From Burkholderiales bacterium PBB6 (GTDB lineage: Bacteria; Pseudomonadota; Gammaproteobacteria; Burkholderiales; Burkholderiaceae_C): a DNA stretch of 64,000 nt. The translations under genes and the position numbers were made by a program. Below, in pieces: positions 37,526-45,567 of the stretch. The notes under the pieces were generated by a model. The model worked only from the letters and a program-made list of their open reading frames with translations, ran no database searches and had not been told where the DNA came from. The DNA lies in contig NKIH01000002.1 of the NCBI GenBank assembly GCA_002255925.1, positions 62,001 through 126,000 of the forward strand, read 5' to 3'. The stretch's first letter is position 1, and each line of letters begins with the position of its first letter.

Positions 37526-39670
37526 TCAATGACGCGTGCGGCGCACCAGCGTGCCGATGTCGAGAATCAGGGCCACGCGGCCGTCGCCCATGATGGTGGC
37601 GCCCGACACGTCGTTGACCTTGCGGTAGTTGGCTTCGAGGTTCTTCACCACCACCTGTTGCTGGCCGAGCAGCTCGTCCACCAGCAGGGCGACGCGGCCA
37701 CCTTCGGCCTCGACCACGACCATGATGTTGGAGGACTTCTCGAAGTCGAATCGCGGCACCTGGAAGACCTTTTCCAGGTCGATCACCGGCATGAATTCGT
37801 CGCGCACTTCCACCACGCGGCCCGAGCCGCCGATGGTCTTGACCATCTCCGGCGAGATCTGGAAGGACTCGACCACCGACGACAGCGGGAGGATGTAGAC
37901 CTCGTCGCCCACGCCGATGCTCATGCCGTCCATGATGGCCAGCGTCAGCGGCAGGCGCACCCGCACGCTCATGCCGTAGCCTTCGGCCGAATCGATTTCA
38001 ACCGTGCCGCCGAGCGAGGTGATGTTCTTCTTCACCACGTCCATGCCCACGCCTCGGCCCGACACGTCGGTCACGGCGTCAGCGGTGGAGAAGCCCGGCG
38101 CGAAGATCAGGCCGTAGACCTCCTGGTCGGTCATGGTGTCAGGCGCGTCGATGCCGCGCTCGCGGGCCTTCGACAGCAGCTTGCCGCGGTTCAGGCCGCG
38201 GCCGTCGTCACGCACCTCGATCACGATGGAGCCACCCTGGTGCGATGCCACCAGCGTGACGGTGCCGTGCTCCGGCTTGCCCTTGGCCAGACGATCAGAC
38301 GGCTGCTCGATGCCGTGGTCGCAGGAGTTGCGCACCAGGTGGGTCAGCGGGTCGGTGATCTTTTCCACCAGGCCCTTGTCCAGCTCGGTCGCTTCGCCCT
38401 GGGTCACCAGCTCGACGCGCTTGCCCAGCTTGGCGGCCAGGTCGCGCAGCATCCGCGGGAAGCGGTTGAACACCATCGACATCGGAATCATCCGGATCGA
38501 CATGACCGCTTCCTGCAGGTCACGGGTGTTGCGTTCCAGATCGGCCAGGCCAGACAGCAGTTGCTGGTTGATCTGGGCGTCCACGCTGCGGCTGTTCTGC
38601 GCCAGCATGGCTTGGGTAATGACGAGCTCGCCGACCAGGTTGATCAGCTGGTCAACCTTTTCCACCGACACGCGCAAGGTGCTGGAATCCAGGCCCTGGG
38701 TGGCGGCCTTCTCGACCTTCGGTGCAGCCTTCGGAGCCACCGGTGCAGCCACGACGGCCACCGGTTCCGGTGCTGCATCGATCACGACCGGTGCCACAGC
38801 GGCGCCTTCGGTCGGCAGGCCGGGTGCGTCTTCAAAGAAGCCGTACCCCAGGTCCTTGGCTTCGGCGGCCGATTCGACAGGGGCGCCCGGTGCATCGTGG
38901 TGGAAGCCATAGCCCGGGCCGAGCGGCGCCAGCTTCATCTGTTCGCGCGCCACATGGAAGGTGAACAGGTCGAGCAGGTCGTTGTCGCTCGACGCCGTCA
39001 CGATCTTGAAGCGACGCATGCCGTCGGCCGACTTGCCCGCGTCCAGCGGTTCGATCGTGCCGAGGTTGGTGATTTCCTGGAACAGCTCGGCCAGGCTGTC
39101 GGCCTGCTCCGGGCGCTCCAGCGGGCCCACCGTCAGCTCCAGCAGGCGGGTGCCAGCGGGCAGGGCCGGGGCGGCGGCCGGGGCGGGTGCGGCTGCCTTG
39201 GCAGACGGCGCACCGGCGCTGGCGGGCGCAGCGGCCACGGGCGGCGGGGCACCTTCGGCCAGGGCACGGATGTGCGCCACCAGCTCGGAGGTGTCGAGGG
39301 CCGCACCGCCGGAGCCCTGGTGGCGGGCCAGCAGGCTCTTCAGCGCATCGCCGGCGCTCAGCAGCACGTCCACCATCGCGGAGGTGGGCTGCAGTTCGTG
39401 GCGGCGCAGCTTGTCGAGCAGTGTTTCCATCTGGTGCGTCAGCTCGGCCACATCGGAAAAACCGAAGGTGGCTGCACCGCCCTTGACCGAGTGCGCGCAA
39501 CGGAAGATGGCGTTCAGCTCCTCGTCGTCGGCAGCTTCGATGTCCAGCTCGAGCAGCTTCTGCTCCATCTGTTCGAGGTTCTCGCCAGCTTCTTCAAAGA
39601 AGACCTGGTAGAACTGGCTCAGATCGATGCCGTCACCGACGTTGCTGTTGTTTTGCGTCGTTTCGCCCAT
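37526..39670 (-). CDS. cheA: Chemotaxis histidine kinase CheA
   Basis: A 714-residue CheA. The Hpt domain carries the phospho-accepting H60 in RCAHSVKGGAATFG. After Pro/Ala-rich linkers and a P2-like region comes dimerisation (STLRVSVEKVDQLINLVGEL), the ATPase (N-box LVRNSCDHGIE, G1 VRDDGRGLN, G2 VSGRGVGMDVV) and a C-terminal CheW-like regulatory domain. All kinase motifs are intact. It donates phosphate to the two CheY proteins in the window and takes part in arrays with CheW and receptors. It lies 58 bases after cheY and 54 before the first receptor gene. Confidence 0.96.
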   Translation of the reverse strand: MGETTQNNSNVGDGIDLSQFYQVFFEEAGENLEQMEQKLLELDIEAADDEELNAIFRCAHSVKGGAATFGFSDVAELTHQMETLLDKLRRHELQPTSAMVDVLLSAGDALKSLLARHQGSGGAALDTSELVAHIRALAEGAPPPVAAAPASAGAPSAKAAAPAPAAAPALPAGTRLLELTVGPLERPEQADSLAELFQEITNLGTIEPLDAGKSADGMRRFKIVTASSDNDLLDLFTFHVAREQMKLAPLGPGYGFHHDAPGAPVESAAEAKDLGYGFFEDAPGLPTEGAAVAPVVIDAAPEPVAVVAAPVAPKAAPKVEKAATQGLDSSTLRVSVEKVDQLINLVGELVITQAMLAQNSRSVDAQINQQLLSGLADLERNTRDLQEAVMSIRMIPMSMVFNRFPRMLRDLAAKLGKRVELVTQGEATELDKGLVEKITDPLTHLVRNSCDHGIEQPSDRLAKGKPEHGTVTLVASHQGGSIVIEVRDDGRGLNRGKLLSKARERGIDAPDTMTDQEVYGLIFAPGFSTADAVTDVSGRGVGMDVVKKNITSLGGTVEIDSAEGYGMSVRVRLPLTLAIMDGMSIGVGDEVYILPLSSVVESFQISPEMVKTIGGSGRVVEVRDEFMPVIDLEKVFQVPRFDFEKSSNIMVVVEAEGGRVALLVDELLGQQQVVVKNLEANYRKVNDVSGATIMGDGRVALILDIGTLVRRTRH

Positions 39671-39728
39671 GTCTGTGAACTCCTGATTCGTTGCGGTCGG
39701 TGCCGGAAAAGTCGGTGCGCCAGCGGGA

Positions 39729-40091
39729 TCAGCGGATGACCTTGCCGATCACTTCGATCAGCTTGGCCGGGTCGAACGGCTTGACGAGCCAGCCGGTGGC
39801 ACCGGCGGCGCGGCCGGCCTGCTTCATCTGGTCGCTGGACTCGGTGGTCAGGATCAGGATCGGCGTGGCCTTGAACTTGGGGTTCTCGCGCAGCTTCTTG
39901 GTCAGGCTGATGCCGTCCATGCGGGGCATGTTCTGGTCGGTCAGCACCAGGTTGAAGTCACGCTGGTTGGCCTTCTCCCAGGCGTCTTGCCCGTCGACGG
40001 CTTCAACCACGTTGAAGCCGGCGTTCTTGAGAGTGAAGGCGACCATTTGGCGCATCGAGGGCGAATCGTCAACGGCGAGGATCGAGTGCAT
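39729..40091 (-). CDS. cheY: CheY-type response regulator linked to cheA
   Basis: A 120-residue single receiver domain. Acidic pocket D8-D9, phosphorylation site D52 in TDQNMPRMDG, T82 or T83 in ILTTES and K104 in VKPF are all present. The layout is that of CheY proteins from cheA operons; a role in motor control or as a phosphate sink cannot be told apart. The ATG at 40091 follows a GGAG site; a longer frame upstream overlaps the cheZ-like gene and is not used. Confidence 0.92.
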   Translation of the reverse strand: MHSILAVDDSPSMRQMVAFTLKNAGFNVVEAVDGQDAWEKANQRDFNLVLTDQNMPRMDGISLTKKLRENPKFKATPILILTTESSDQMKQAGRAAGATGWLVKPFDPAKLIEVIGKVIR

Positions 40092-40143
40092 TGCTTTGCT
40101 CCGGAAATCTGGGGGGGGCGGGGTGTTTGAGACTGGGCGGGAC

Positions 40144-40608
40144 TTAGAACAGGTCGATGGACCCTGCGTCCATTTCGTCCTGGGTAACGGGGTTCGGACG
40201 GCCGGGGCCTTCCTCGACGATGGCGCTGCCGTCGTCGTCCTCGTCACCCATGGCGTCACGGGCGATGCGATCCACGCAGTTGCGAAGGCGCTTCTGGGTG
40301 TGGGTGATCAGCTGGGTCGCCATGTCGTGGAACTGCAGGGCCGTGATGGCACCGGCGAGTTTCTGCATGGCGTCATGCATGGCGCCGTCATCGGCGGCGG
40401 CCACGCTGGCCGCTGTCCTCAGCACCTCGTTGAGCTGGTGGCTGGCACCATAGAAGTGGCCGGACAGCGTTTCGCTGGCGTCATCCAGAAGACGCTGGAG
40501 GCGTTCCAGATCGTGGCCGGCCACCATGAGGTGATCTTGCAGATCAGCCGCCATCAGCAGTGGCAGTTGGCCGCCAGGGTCCGGCACATTCGCGTCGGTA
40601 GTGGGCAT
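40144..40608 (-). CDS. CheZ-like phosphatase-type protein
   Basis: A 154-residue helical protein at the head of the cheA operon. Its core, LQFHDMATQLITHTQKRL, places Asp95 and Gln99 four apart, the same D-x3-Q spacing as the CheZ catalytic pair. The C-terminus is acidic and ends GSIDLF, possibly a CheY-binding peptide. Full CheZ homology is weaker than for the two cheZ genes near motB, so a different role (for example a CheX-like or modulator protein) is possible. A sigma-28-like promoter lies upstream. Confidence 0.65.
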   Translation of the reverse strand: MPTTDANVPDPGGQLPLLMAADLQDHLMVAGHDLERLQRLLDDASETLSGHFYGASHQLNEVLRTAASVAAADDGAMHDAMQKLAGAITALQFHDMATQLITHTQKRLRNCVDRIARDAMGDEDDDGSAIVEEGPGRPNPVTQDEMDAGSIDLF

Positions 40609-40714
40609 CGTTGCTCCAAGGCACAAGTGTTTGTCCCTTCCCGAGGCCCGACCAGAACTGCTGCCAGCCCTGATACGACCCATCGCGGACGATCCGCGGG
40701 AAGTTGTCAGGGAT

Positions 40715-40742
40715 TTTTCGGCACGAAGGCGCCCTTAGTTGA
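40715..40742 (-). promoter_or_regulatory. Sigma-28-like promoter before the cheA operon
   Basis: Read on the minus strand, TCAA is followed 16 bases later by GCCGAAAA, which matches the flagellar sigma-28 -10 consensus GCCGATAA in 7 of 8 bases. It lies about 107 bases upstream of the cheZ-like start. The -35 half is a poor match. Confidence 0.4.
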
Positions 40743-40824
40743 CCCGATCATGGCGGGATTTCGGGCCTATTTCCTGTTTCAGGGGGGCTGTGAGGCCGGG
40801 TCGGGCTCGGCGATACTCAAACGC

Positions 40825-41967
40825 ATGAAAGCCCTGTCTGCCGATCGCGTGCTGCGCGTGCTCCACCTTGAAGATTCGGAGCTGGACCATGAGCTCGCGA
40901 TGGCCCATCTGCGCCGCAGCGGCATGCAGATCGACACCCGGCGCGTGGACACCGAAGGGGAGTTCCGTGCGGCGCTGGACGAAGACTGGGACCTGATCGT
41001 GTCCGATTTCAATGTGCCGGGCTTCTCTGGCCTGCGCGCCCTCGACATCGTGCGCGGTGGCGGCCTGCAGCTGCCCTTCGTGCTGGTGTCAGGTGAAATT
41101 GGCGAGGACGTGGCCGTGCAGGCCATGCGCGACGGCGCCAGCGACTACCTGCTCAAGGGCAACCTGGCGCGCCTGGCGCCGGCGGTGCAGCACGCCATCG
41201 AGGCCCATGACAGCCTGCGCGCCCGGCAACAGGCCGACCGCGAGCTGGCGGCGTCGCGCCAGCGCTTGTCAGAGCTTGCGCAGCACTTGCAGACCAGCGT
41301 CGAGATGGAGCGCACGGCCATCGCCCGCGAAATTCATGACGACGTCGGCGGCTCCTTGTCGGCCGTCAAGTTCGATCTGGCCTGGATGGGCCGCCAGCCC
41401 GGCATCTCGCCCGAGCTGCGCTTGCGCATTGAAAGTGCCGCCGAAACCGTGACGCATGCCCTGGAAGCCAGCCAGCGCATCATGCACAACCTGCGCCCGG
41501 CCATCCTCGATCAAGGCCTGGTGGCCGCGCTGCAGTGGATGACCAACCGCTTCGAGCGCCGCACCGGCATCGCCTGCTCCTTCCGCACCAGCCACGACAG
41601 CCCGCAGCTGCCGGCCGGTGTGCCGCTGGTGGCCTACCGGGCCGCGCAGGAGGCGCTCACCAACATCAGCAAGCACGCCCAGGCCACGCGGGTGGGCATT
41701 GATCTTTCGCTGGCGCAGGGGGTGCTTTCGCTGGAGGTGAGTGACAACGGCGTGGGCCTGTGTGACGCCGATCTGGCCAAGGCACGCAGCTTCGGCATCC
41801 GCGGGCTGCATGAGCGCGCGTCCACCGTGGGCGGCTGGGTTGACCTTTCCAGCGCGCCCACCGGCACGACCCTGATACTCTCCATCCCCTTGGATCCTGC
41901 TGCCGGCTTGTCGATGGACGATGACGCCGATTCGCCGCACGATCCTTCTGCTTGGGGAAATCTATGA
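40825..41967 (+). CDS. Hybrid receiver-histidine kinase (NarX/DegS-type)
   Basis: A 380-residue cytoplasmic protein. An N-terminal receiver domain (D61 in IVSDFNVPGFSG, K111) is followed by a coiled coil and a HisKA_3 kinase with H171 in REIHDDVGGSLSA, then HATPase (EALTNISKHAQA, SDNGVGL, FGIRGLHERA). No membrane helix is seen. It would phosphorylate the partner NarL-type regulator, whose start overlaps its stop as ATGA. A longer reading frame begins far upstream antisense to the chemotaxis genes and was not used. This pair is embedded in the chemotaxis block but its targets are unknown. Confidence 0.92.
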   Translation: MKALSADRVLRVLHLEDSELDHELAMAHLRRSGMQIDTRRVDTEGEFRAALDEDWDLIVSDFNVPGFSGLRALDIVRGGGLQLPFVLVSGEIGEDVAVQAMRDGASDYLLKGNLARLAPAVQHAIEAHDSLRARQQADRELAASRQRLSELAQHLQTSVEMERTAIAREIHDDVGGSLSAVKFDLAWMGRQPGISPELRLRIESAAETVTHALEASQRIMHNLRPAILDQGLVAALQWMTNRFERRTGIACSFRTSHDSPQLPAGVPLVAYRAAQEALTNISKHAQATRVGIDLSLAQGVLSLEVSDNGVGLCDADLAKARSFGIRGLHERASTVGGWVDLSSAPTGTTLILSIPLDPAAGLSMDDDADSPHDPSAWGNL

Positions 41968-42599
41968 CTCGGGTCATCATCTGTGACGACCACGCCCTGA
42001 TCCGTCGGGGCATCCGCGACACGCTGTCCGACGCCGCCGACATCGAGGTGATCGGTGAAGCTGCCGATTACGGCGAGCTGCGCACGCTGCTGCGCGCCCA
42101 GGTGCCCGATGTGCTGGTGCTCGACATCAACATGCCCGGCCGCAGCGGCCTGGACGTGCTGCATGTGCTGAAGGACGAAGGCTCGCCGGTGAAGGTGCTG
42201 GTCGTCAGCATGTACCCGGAAGACCAGTACGCCATCCGCGCCCTGCGGGCCGGCGCCTTCGGTTACGTGAACAAGGGCGGTGACCCGCAGCTGCTGGTGC
42301 AGGCGGTGCGCACGGTGGCTCAGGGCCGCAAGTACGTCACGCCCGAGATTGCGCAGATGCTGGTCGAAAGCCTGACCACGCCCGAGGTGGAGAACCCGCA
42401 CGAGAAGCTCTCTGACCGTGAGTTGCAGACGCTGGTGATGATCGCCTCAGGCAAGCGCCTGTCAGACATCGCCACCGAGCTGACGCTGTCGCCGAAGACG
42501 GTGAGCGTCTACCGCGCCCGTGTGCTGGAAAAGCTCAGCCTGGCCAACAACTCCGAGCTCACCGTCTACGCCATCCGCAGCGGCTTGGTGGGCGAGTGA
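41964..42599 (+). CDS. NarL/LuxR-type response regulator
   Basis: A 211-residue regulator: receiver domain with D9-D10, phosphorylation site D54 in LVLDINMPGRSG and K104; C-terminal LuxR helix-turn-helix near residues 148-208 (LSDRELQTLVMIASGKRLSD, LSPKTVSVYRARVLEKL). It overlaps the kinase stop by 4 bases, so the two are one operon. Targets are unknown; the neighbouring motility genes are natural candidates. Confidence 0.93.
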   Translation: MTRVIICDDHALIRRGIRDTLSDAADIEVIGEAADYGELRTLLRAQVPDVLVLDINMPGRSGLDVLHVLKDEGSPVKVLVVSMYPEDQYAIRALRAGAFGYVNKGGDPQLLVQAVRTVAQGRKYVTPEIAQMLVESLTTPEVENPHEKLSDRELQTLVMIASGKRLSDIATELTLSPKTVSVYRARVLEKLSLANNSELTVYAIRSGLVGE

Positions 42600-42623
42600 G
42601 GCGCTGCAGAATCACTGCCTGAC

Positions 42624-43364
42624 TCATCGCCTCAAAAAAGGCGCCCGGTACAACCACACCGGCTTGCCTTCCACGTTGTTCAAGGTGGCCTGAGGCAGCA
42701 GCTCCAGCGCCTCAAATTCCAGACTGACCAGCCAGGCCCCGGGCGGAAGTTCGACAGCGGCCTTGGCCACCGCGCGCGGCATGCTCTCAGGCCGCTGGAA
42801 CAGATACACCAGGTTCTGTGTTGACCAATCGGCCGCCCAGATGTCGGCCCGCTGCACCCGGGCAAACCGGCAGCGCAGGCGGCAGGCCAGCGTCAAGGGC
42901 CAGCTCCATTCCCAGCCTGTGAGCTGCCCGTCAGGGAACTCGCCGTGCAATTCCACCAGCCCGGCACCCAGGCCGCAGCCGGCATCGGCGATGTGGGCAG
43001 TGGGCGGCAGGCCGGTGGCCTTGGCCAGGCCCAGCAGCGCCCAGGAAGGGGTGGGAAACAGCGGTGCGTCGCGCCAGCTGCCGAGCGGGTACAGGGCCAG
43101 CAGCGCGGCCAGTGGCAGCAGCCACACCCAGGCGGGCAGGGCGGTGCCCAGCAGCAGCACGCTCAGCGGAAACCCCGCCAGGATCACGCCGCTGCGCCAG
43201 CGGCTCTGGCCGCGGCTTCGGGCGCGCAGGGCCACGGCGGCCGCACAACCCAGTGCCGCCACGAAGGCCAGCCAGCCCGGCAGCCCCAGGCCCAGCAAGA
43301 GCAGGAAGGCGAGCCAGGAGGTGGCCCAGGTGAGCAGCGCGGGGAGAGGCCAGAACAAAGTCAT
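42624..43364 (-). CDS. Membrane-anchored SAM methyltransferase-like protein
   Basis: A 246-residue protein. Residues 1 to about 95 hold three to four hydrophobic helices (WATSWLAFLLLLGLGLPG; VILAGFPLSVLLLGTALPA). The C-terminal part begins with a class I SAM-binding motif, IADAGCGLGAGLVEL near residue 126, then WEWSWPLTLACRLR and ADIWAADW. The substrate is unknown. The gene is alone on the minus strand between the NarL-type regulator and the cheZ genes, preceded by a hairpin. Confidence 0.75.
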   Translation of the reverse strand: MTLFWPLPALLTWATSWLAFLLLLGLGLPGWLAFVAALGCAAAVALRARSRGQSRWRSGVILAGFPLSVLLLGTALPAWVWLLPLAALLALYPLGSWRDAPLFPTPSWALLGLAKATGLPPTAHIADAGCGLGAGLVELHGEFPDGQLTGWEWSWPLTLACRLRCRFARVQRADIWAADWSTQNLVYLFQRPESMPRAVAKAAVELPPGAWLVSLEFEALELLPQATLNNVEGKPVWLYRAPFLRR

Positions 43365-43379
43365 GGCGCAGATTGTGAC

Positions 43380-43402
43380 AAGGCCCGCACGGGGCGGGCC
43401 TT
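43380..43402 (-). terminator. Hairpin between cheZ and the methyltransferase gene
   Basis: Perfect 9-base arms AAGGCCCGC (43380-43388) and GCGGGCCTT (43394-43402) with a 5-base loop. It lies about 70 bases after the cheZ stop, but no long T run follows on the minus strand, so efficiency is uncertain. Confidence 0.5.
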
Positions 43403-43472
43403 GATAAGCGGGGCAGATGCCGGACTGAACGCCGGATTGCCGGTCTTGGCGACAGCAGCCGCAACCGCGGCG

Positions 43473-44060
43473 CTAGAACCCCATCGACGCCAGCAGGTCG
43501 TCGACGTCGTCCTGCTGCATGGCGCGGTCGGGCACCTGCACGCCCTTGAGCTCTTCGGTCTGGCCGGTGGCCTGGGCCGGTGCGACTTCGGGCAAGGCGC
43601 CGTCGTCGAGCACGTGCCGCAGTTCTTCCTCGGCGCGCCACAGAATGGCCATCACCTTGTTGATGACCTGTCCGGACAAGTCCTGGAAGTCCTGGGCCAT
43701 CATCACTTCGGTCAACACGCTGTTCTGCTTGTCTGCGAAGGTGGCGGCGCGCGTCGCGAACTCGGCGCACATGCGCATCAGCACACGGGCGCGGGCAGCG
43801 TCGAAGTCGGGGGAGTCGGCCAGGCGCGTCATGGCGTCGGCGATCTCCTGGCCACGGCTGCGCACTTCGTCGCAGGCGGGCTTGGCATCGTCGATCAGGG
43901 CCAACACGCGGTTGGCTGCCTTTTCGGTCATCTTGCCGACGTACTCGAGCCGTTCACAGGCATCGGGCATTTCGCGCACGACATGACGCAGCTCAGGTTT
44001 TACCCAACTGCTGGGCAAAGCCTTGGCTTCAATGGTGGAAGGTTCCGGATCGGCAAACAT
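43473..44060 (-). CDS. cheZ: CheY-P phosphatase CheZ, copy 1
   Basis: A 195-residue CheZ. The catalytic helix MMAQDFQDLSGQVINKVM gives D127 and Q131, matching D143 and Q147 of E. coli CheZ. The C-terminus DDVDDLLASMGF is the CheY-binding peptide. A long helical hairpin precedes it. It removes phosphate from CheY-P to end motor signals. The 119-residue unknown gene lies between it and the second cheZ. Length is close to the 214 of E. coli. Confidence 0.93.
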   Translation of the reverse strand: MFADPEPSTIEAKALPSSWVKPELRHVVREMPDACERLEYVGKMTEKAANRVLALIDDAKPACDEVRSRGQEIADAMTRLADSPDFDAARARVLMRMCAEFATRAATFADKQNSVLTEVMMAQDFQDLSGQVINKVMAILWRAEEELRHVLDDGALPEVAPAQATGQTEELKGVQVPDRAMQQDDVDDLLASMGF

Positions 44061-44105
44061 GCTGGGCCTGTGGGTTCGATCGGGTTGAAGGCATTGAAGG
44101 CGGGG

Positions 44106-44465
44106 TCAGTCCGGACGGAGGAAGGGCATGGCGGAGGCCTTGCGTTCGCCGCTCTTGCGGGTGCGCAGAACCGAATCGAAGCCTGAGCGGCCGCCATTCC
44201 ACAAACCGTTGAACAAACTGACCACGTCCTCCTGACTGAAGCTGCGCAAGTCCGGCCTGAACTGTTGCACCGCGGCAGCGAGTCGCTCCCGGGGCACGCC
44301 CTGGTGGGTGGCCACCACCGTCAGCAGGGTACTGAACAGGTCGGGGTTGCTCAGGCAGATCATGCGGATGCGTTGCAGGCAGGTCACCGGGTCACCGTGC
44401 TGGTTGGGCAGCAGCCATTGCAGGCTGGTATCCAGGTCAGCGTTGGTGTCTGTTGCAACCGGCAT
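44106..44465 (-). CDS. Hypothetical protein between two cheZ genes
   Basis: A 119-residue protein that I do not recognise. The sequence is mixed helical with TLLTVVATHQGVPRERLAAAVQQF in the middle and a basic Arg/Lys-rich C-terminus (SVLRTRKSGERKAS). No signal peptide, membrane helix or known motif is visible. The ATG at 44465 is the first after the upstream cheZ stop; a longer frame overlaps that gene. The position between two cheZ genes (22 and 45 bases apart) implies co-transcription and perhaps a link to CheY/CheZ control. Confidence 0.55.
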   Translation of the reverse strand: MPVATDTNADLDTSLQWLLPNQHGDPVTCLQRIRMICLSNPDLFSTLLTVVATHQGVPRERLAAAVQQFRPDLRSFSQEDVVSLFNGLWNGGRSGFDSVLRTRKSGERKASAMPFLRPD

Positions 44466-44487
44466 GACGACAGTGTCCTGTAGGTCC

Positions 44488-45126
44488 TCAGAAACCCAGG
44501 CTGGCCAACAAGTCGTCGACCTCGCCCTGGTTGCTGACCACGTCGGTGCGACCTTCGGCATTCACCACCGGGCCTTGCAGCACGGAGGACTCGACCTTGT
44601 CGCGTTGCTCCGGAGGAATCACCTGCACCAGCAGCTTCACCAGGCTATCTTCCAGATCATTCGCCAGGGTCACCACCTTGGCCACCACCTGGCCGGTGAG
44701 GTCGTGGAAGTCCTGGGCCATCATGATGTCGGTCAGGTGGTTGTCGATGCGGGCGGTGGATTGCTCCACGTCCTGCACGAAGTTCATCACCTTGCCGGAT
44801 GCCACGGCGCGCACCGGGTCAGCCACCAGGGCTGCGGCCAGCTCACGGGTGGCGTTGCTGATGTGCTGGTGGTCGGCCTTGGCCGAGTCCACCGAGTTCA
44901 GCACCTTGTTGGCGGCGTCGGCCGTCTTGGTGGCGATGTAGTTCAGGCGGCTGCGTGCGTCGGGCAGGCCGTCGGCAGCGTTCTGCAGCTTGGGCATCAC
45001 GCCGAGCTGTTGCATGGTGTCGTGCAACAGGCGCGTGATGCTGCCCAGTTGCTGGAACACTTCCGGTGCCACCATCAGCGGTTCTGACGGCGTCAGGGTC
45101 GACAGGTCTTCCATTTTCATGGCCAT
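44488..45126 (-). CDS. cheZ: CheY-P phosphatase CheZ, copy 2
   Basis: A 212-residue CheZ with the catalytic helix MMAQDFHDLTGQVVAKVV (D142 and Q146) and the C-terminal CheY-binding end GEVDDLLASLGF. It matches E. coli CheZ in length and layout. A GGGAG site precedes the ATG at 45126, which gives MAMKMEDLS; Met codons 3 and 5 are alternatives. It follows the motAB-linked cheY by 16 bases, so this CheZ is likely the main partner of that CheY. Confidence 0.93.
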   Translation of the reverse strand: MAMKMEDLSTLTPSEPLMVAPEVFQQLGSITRLLHDTMQQLGVMPKLQNAADGLPDARSRLNYIATKTADAANKVLNSVDSAKADHQHISNATRELAAALVADPVRAVASGKVMNFVQDVEQSTARIDNHLTDIMMAQDFHDLTGQVVAKVVTLANDLEDSLVKLLVQVIPPEQRDKVESSVLQGPVVNAEGRTDVVSNQGEVDDLLASLGF

Positions 45127-45142
45127 TGCTCCCTGGTTCGCG

Positions 45143-45541
45143 TCACGCCGTGGCGGACAGCTTTTGCATGATCTTCTGGACTTTTTCTTCCAGGGTGGCC
45201 TTGGTGAAAGGCTTGACGATGTAGCCGGCAGCACCGCTCTGGGCGGCCAGCACGATGTCTTCCTTGCGGGCCTCGGCCGTCACCATCAGCACCGGCAGGT
45301 GCTTCAGCGTGTCGTCGGCCTTGATGGCCTTGAGCAAATCAAAGCCGTTCATGTTCGGCATGTTGATGTCGCTGACGACGAAGTCGAACTTCGCGCCTTT
45401 CAACATGTTCAGCGCGACTTGGCCGTCTTCGGCCTCCTCGCAGTTGTTGCAGCCCATCTCCTTGAGCAGGCCACGCACGATGCGCCGCATGGTGGAGAAG
45501 TCGTCAACGACAAGAAATTTCAGGTCACTAGGGTTGCTCAT
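45143..45541 (-). CDS. cheY: Chemotaxis response regulator CheY (E. coli-type)
   Basis: A 132-residue receiver domain nearly colinear with E. coli CheY: D13-D14, phospho-site D58 in [11 protein letters not shown]88, and K110 in [12 protein letters not shown], each offset by one. [20 protein letters not shown] and FDLLKAIK are near identical to the enterobacterial protein, so this is the likely motor-binding CheY. A GAGG site precedes the start. It stands between motB and cheZ. Confidence 0.95.
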   Translation of the reverse strand: MSNPSDLKFLVVDDFSTMRRIVRGLLKEMGCNNCEEAEDGQVALNMLKGAKFDFVVSDINMPNMNGFDLLKAIKADDTLKHLPVLMVTAEARKEDIVLAAQSGAAGYIVKPFTKATLEEKVQKIMQKLSATA

Positions 45542-45567
45542 GGCTGTCCTCGGAAGGTCTTGAGGCG

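Noticed and set aside
36695-39739. Very long plus-strand open frame (over 1000 codons) opposite cheA and the first receptor
   Set aside because: High-GC antisense shadow: His/Gln/Arg-rich composition, no ribosome site, no domain, and the opposite strand carries clear cheA and receptor genes.
39691-40824. N-terminal extension of the hybrid kinase
   Set aside because: Antisense to cheY and the cheZ-like gene; receiver homology begins only after the ATG at 40825.
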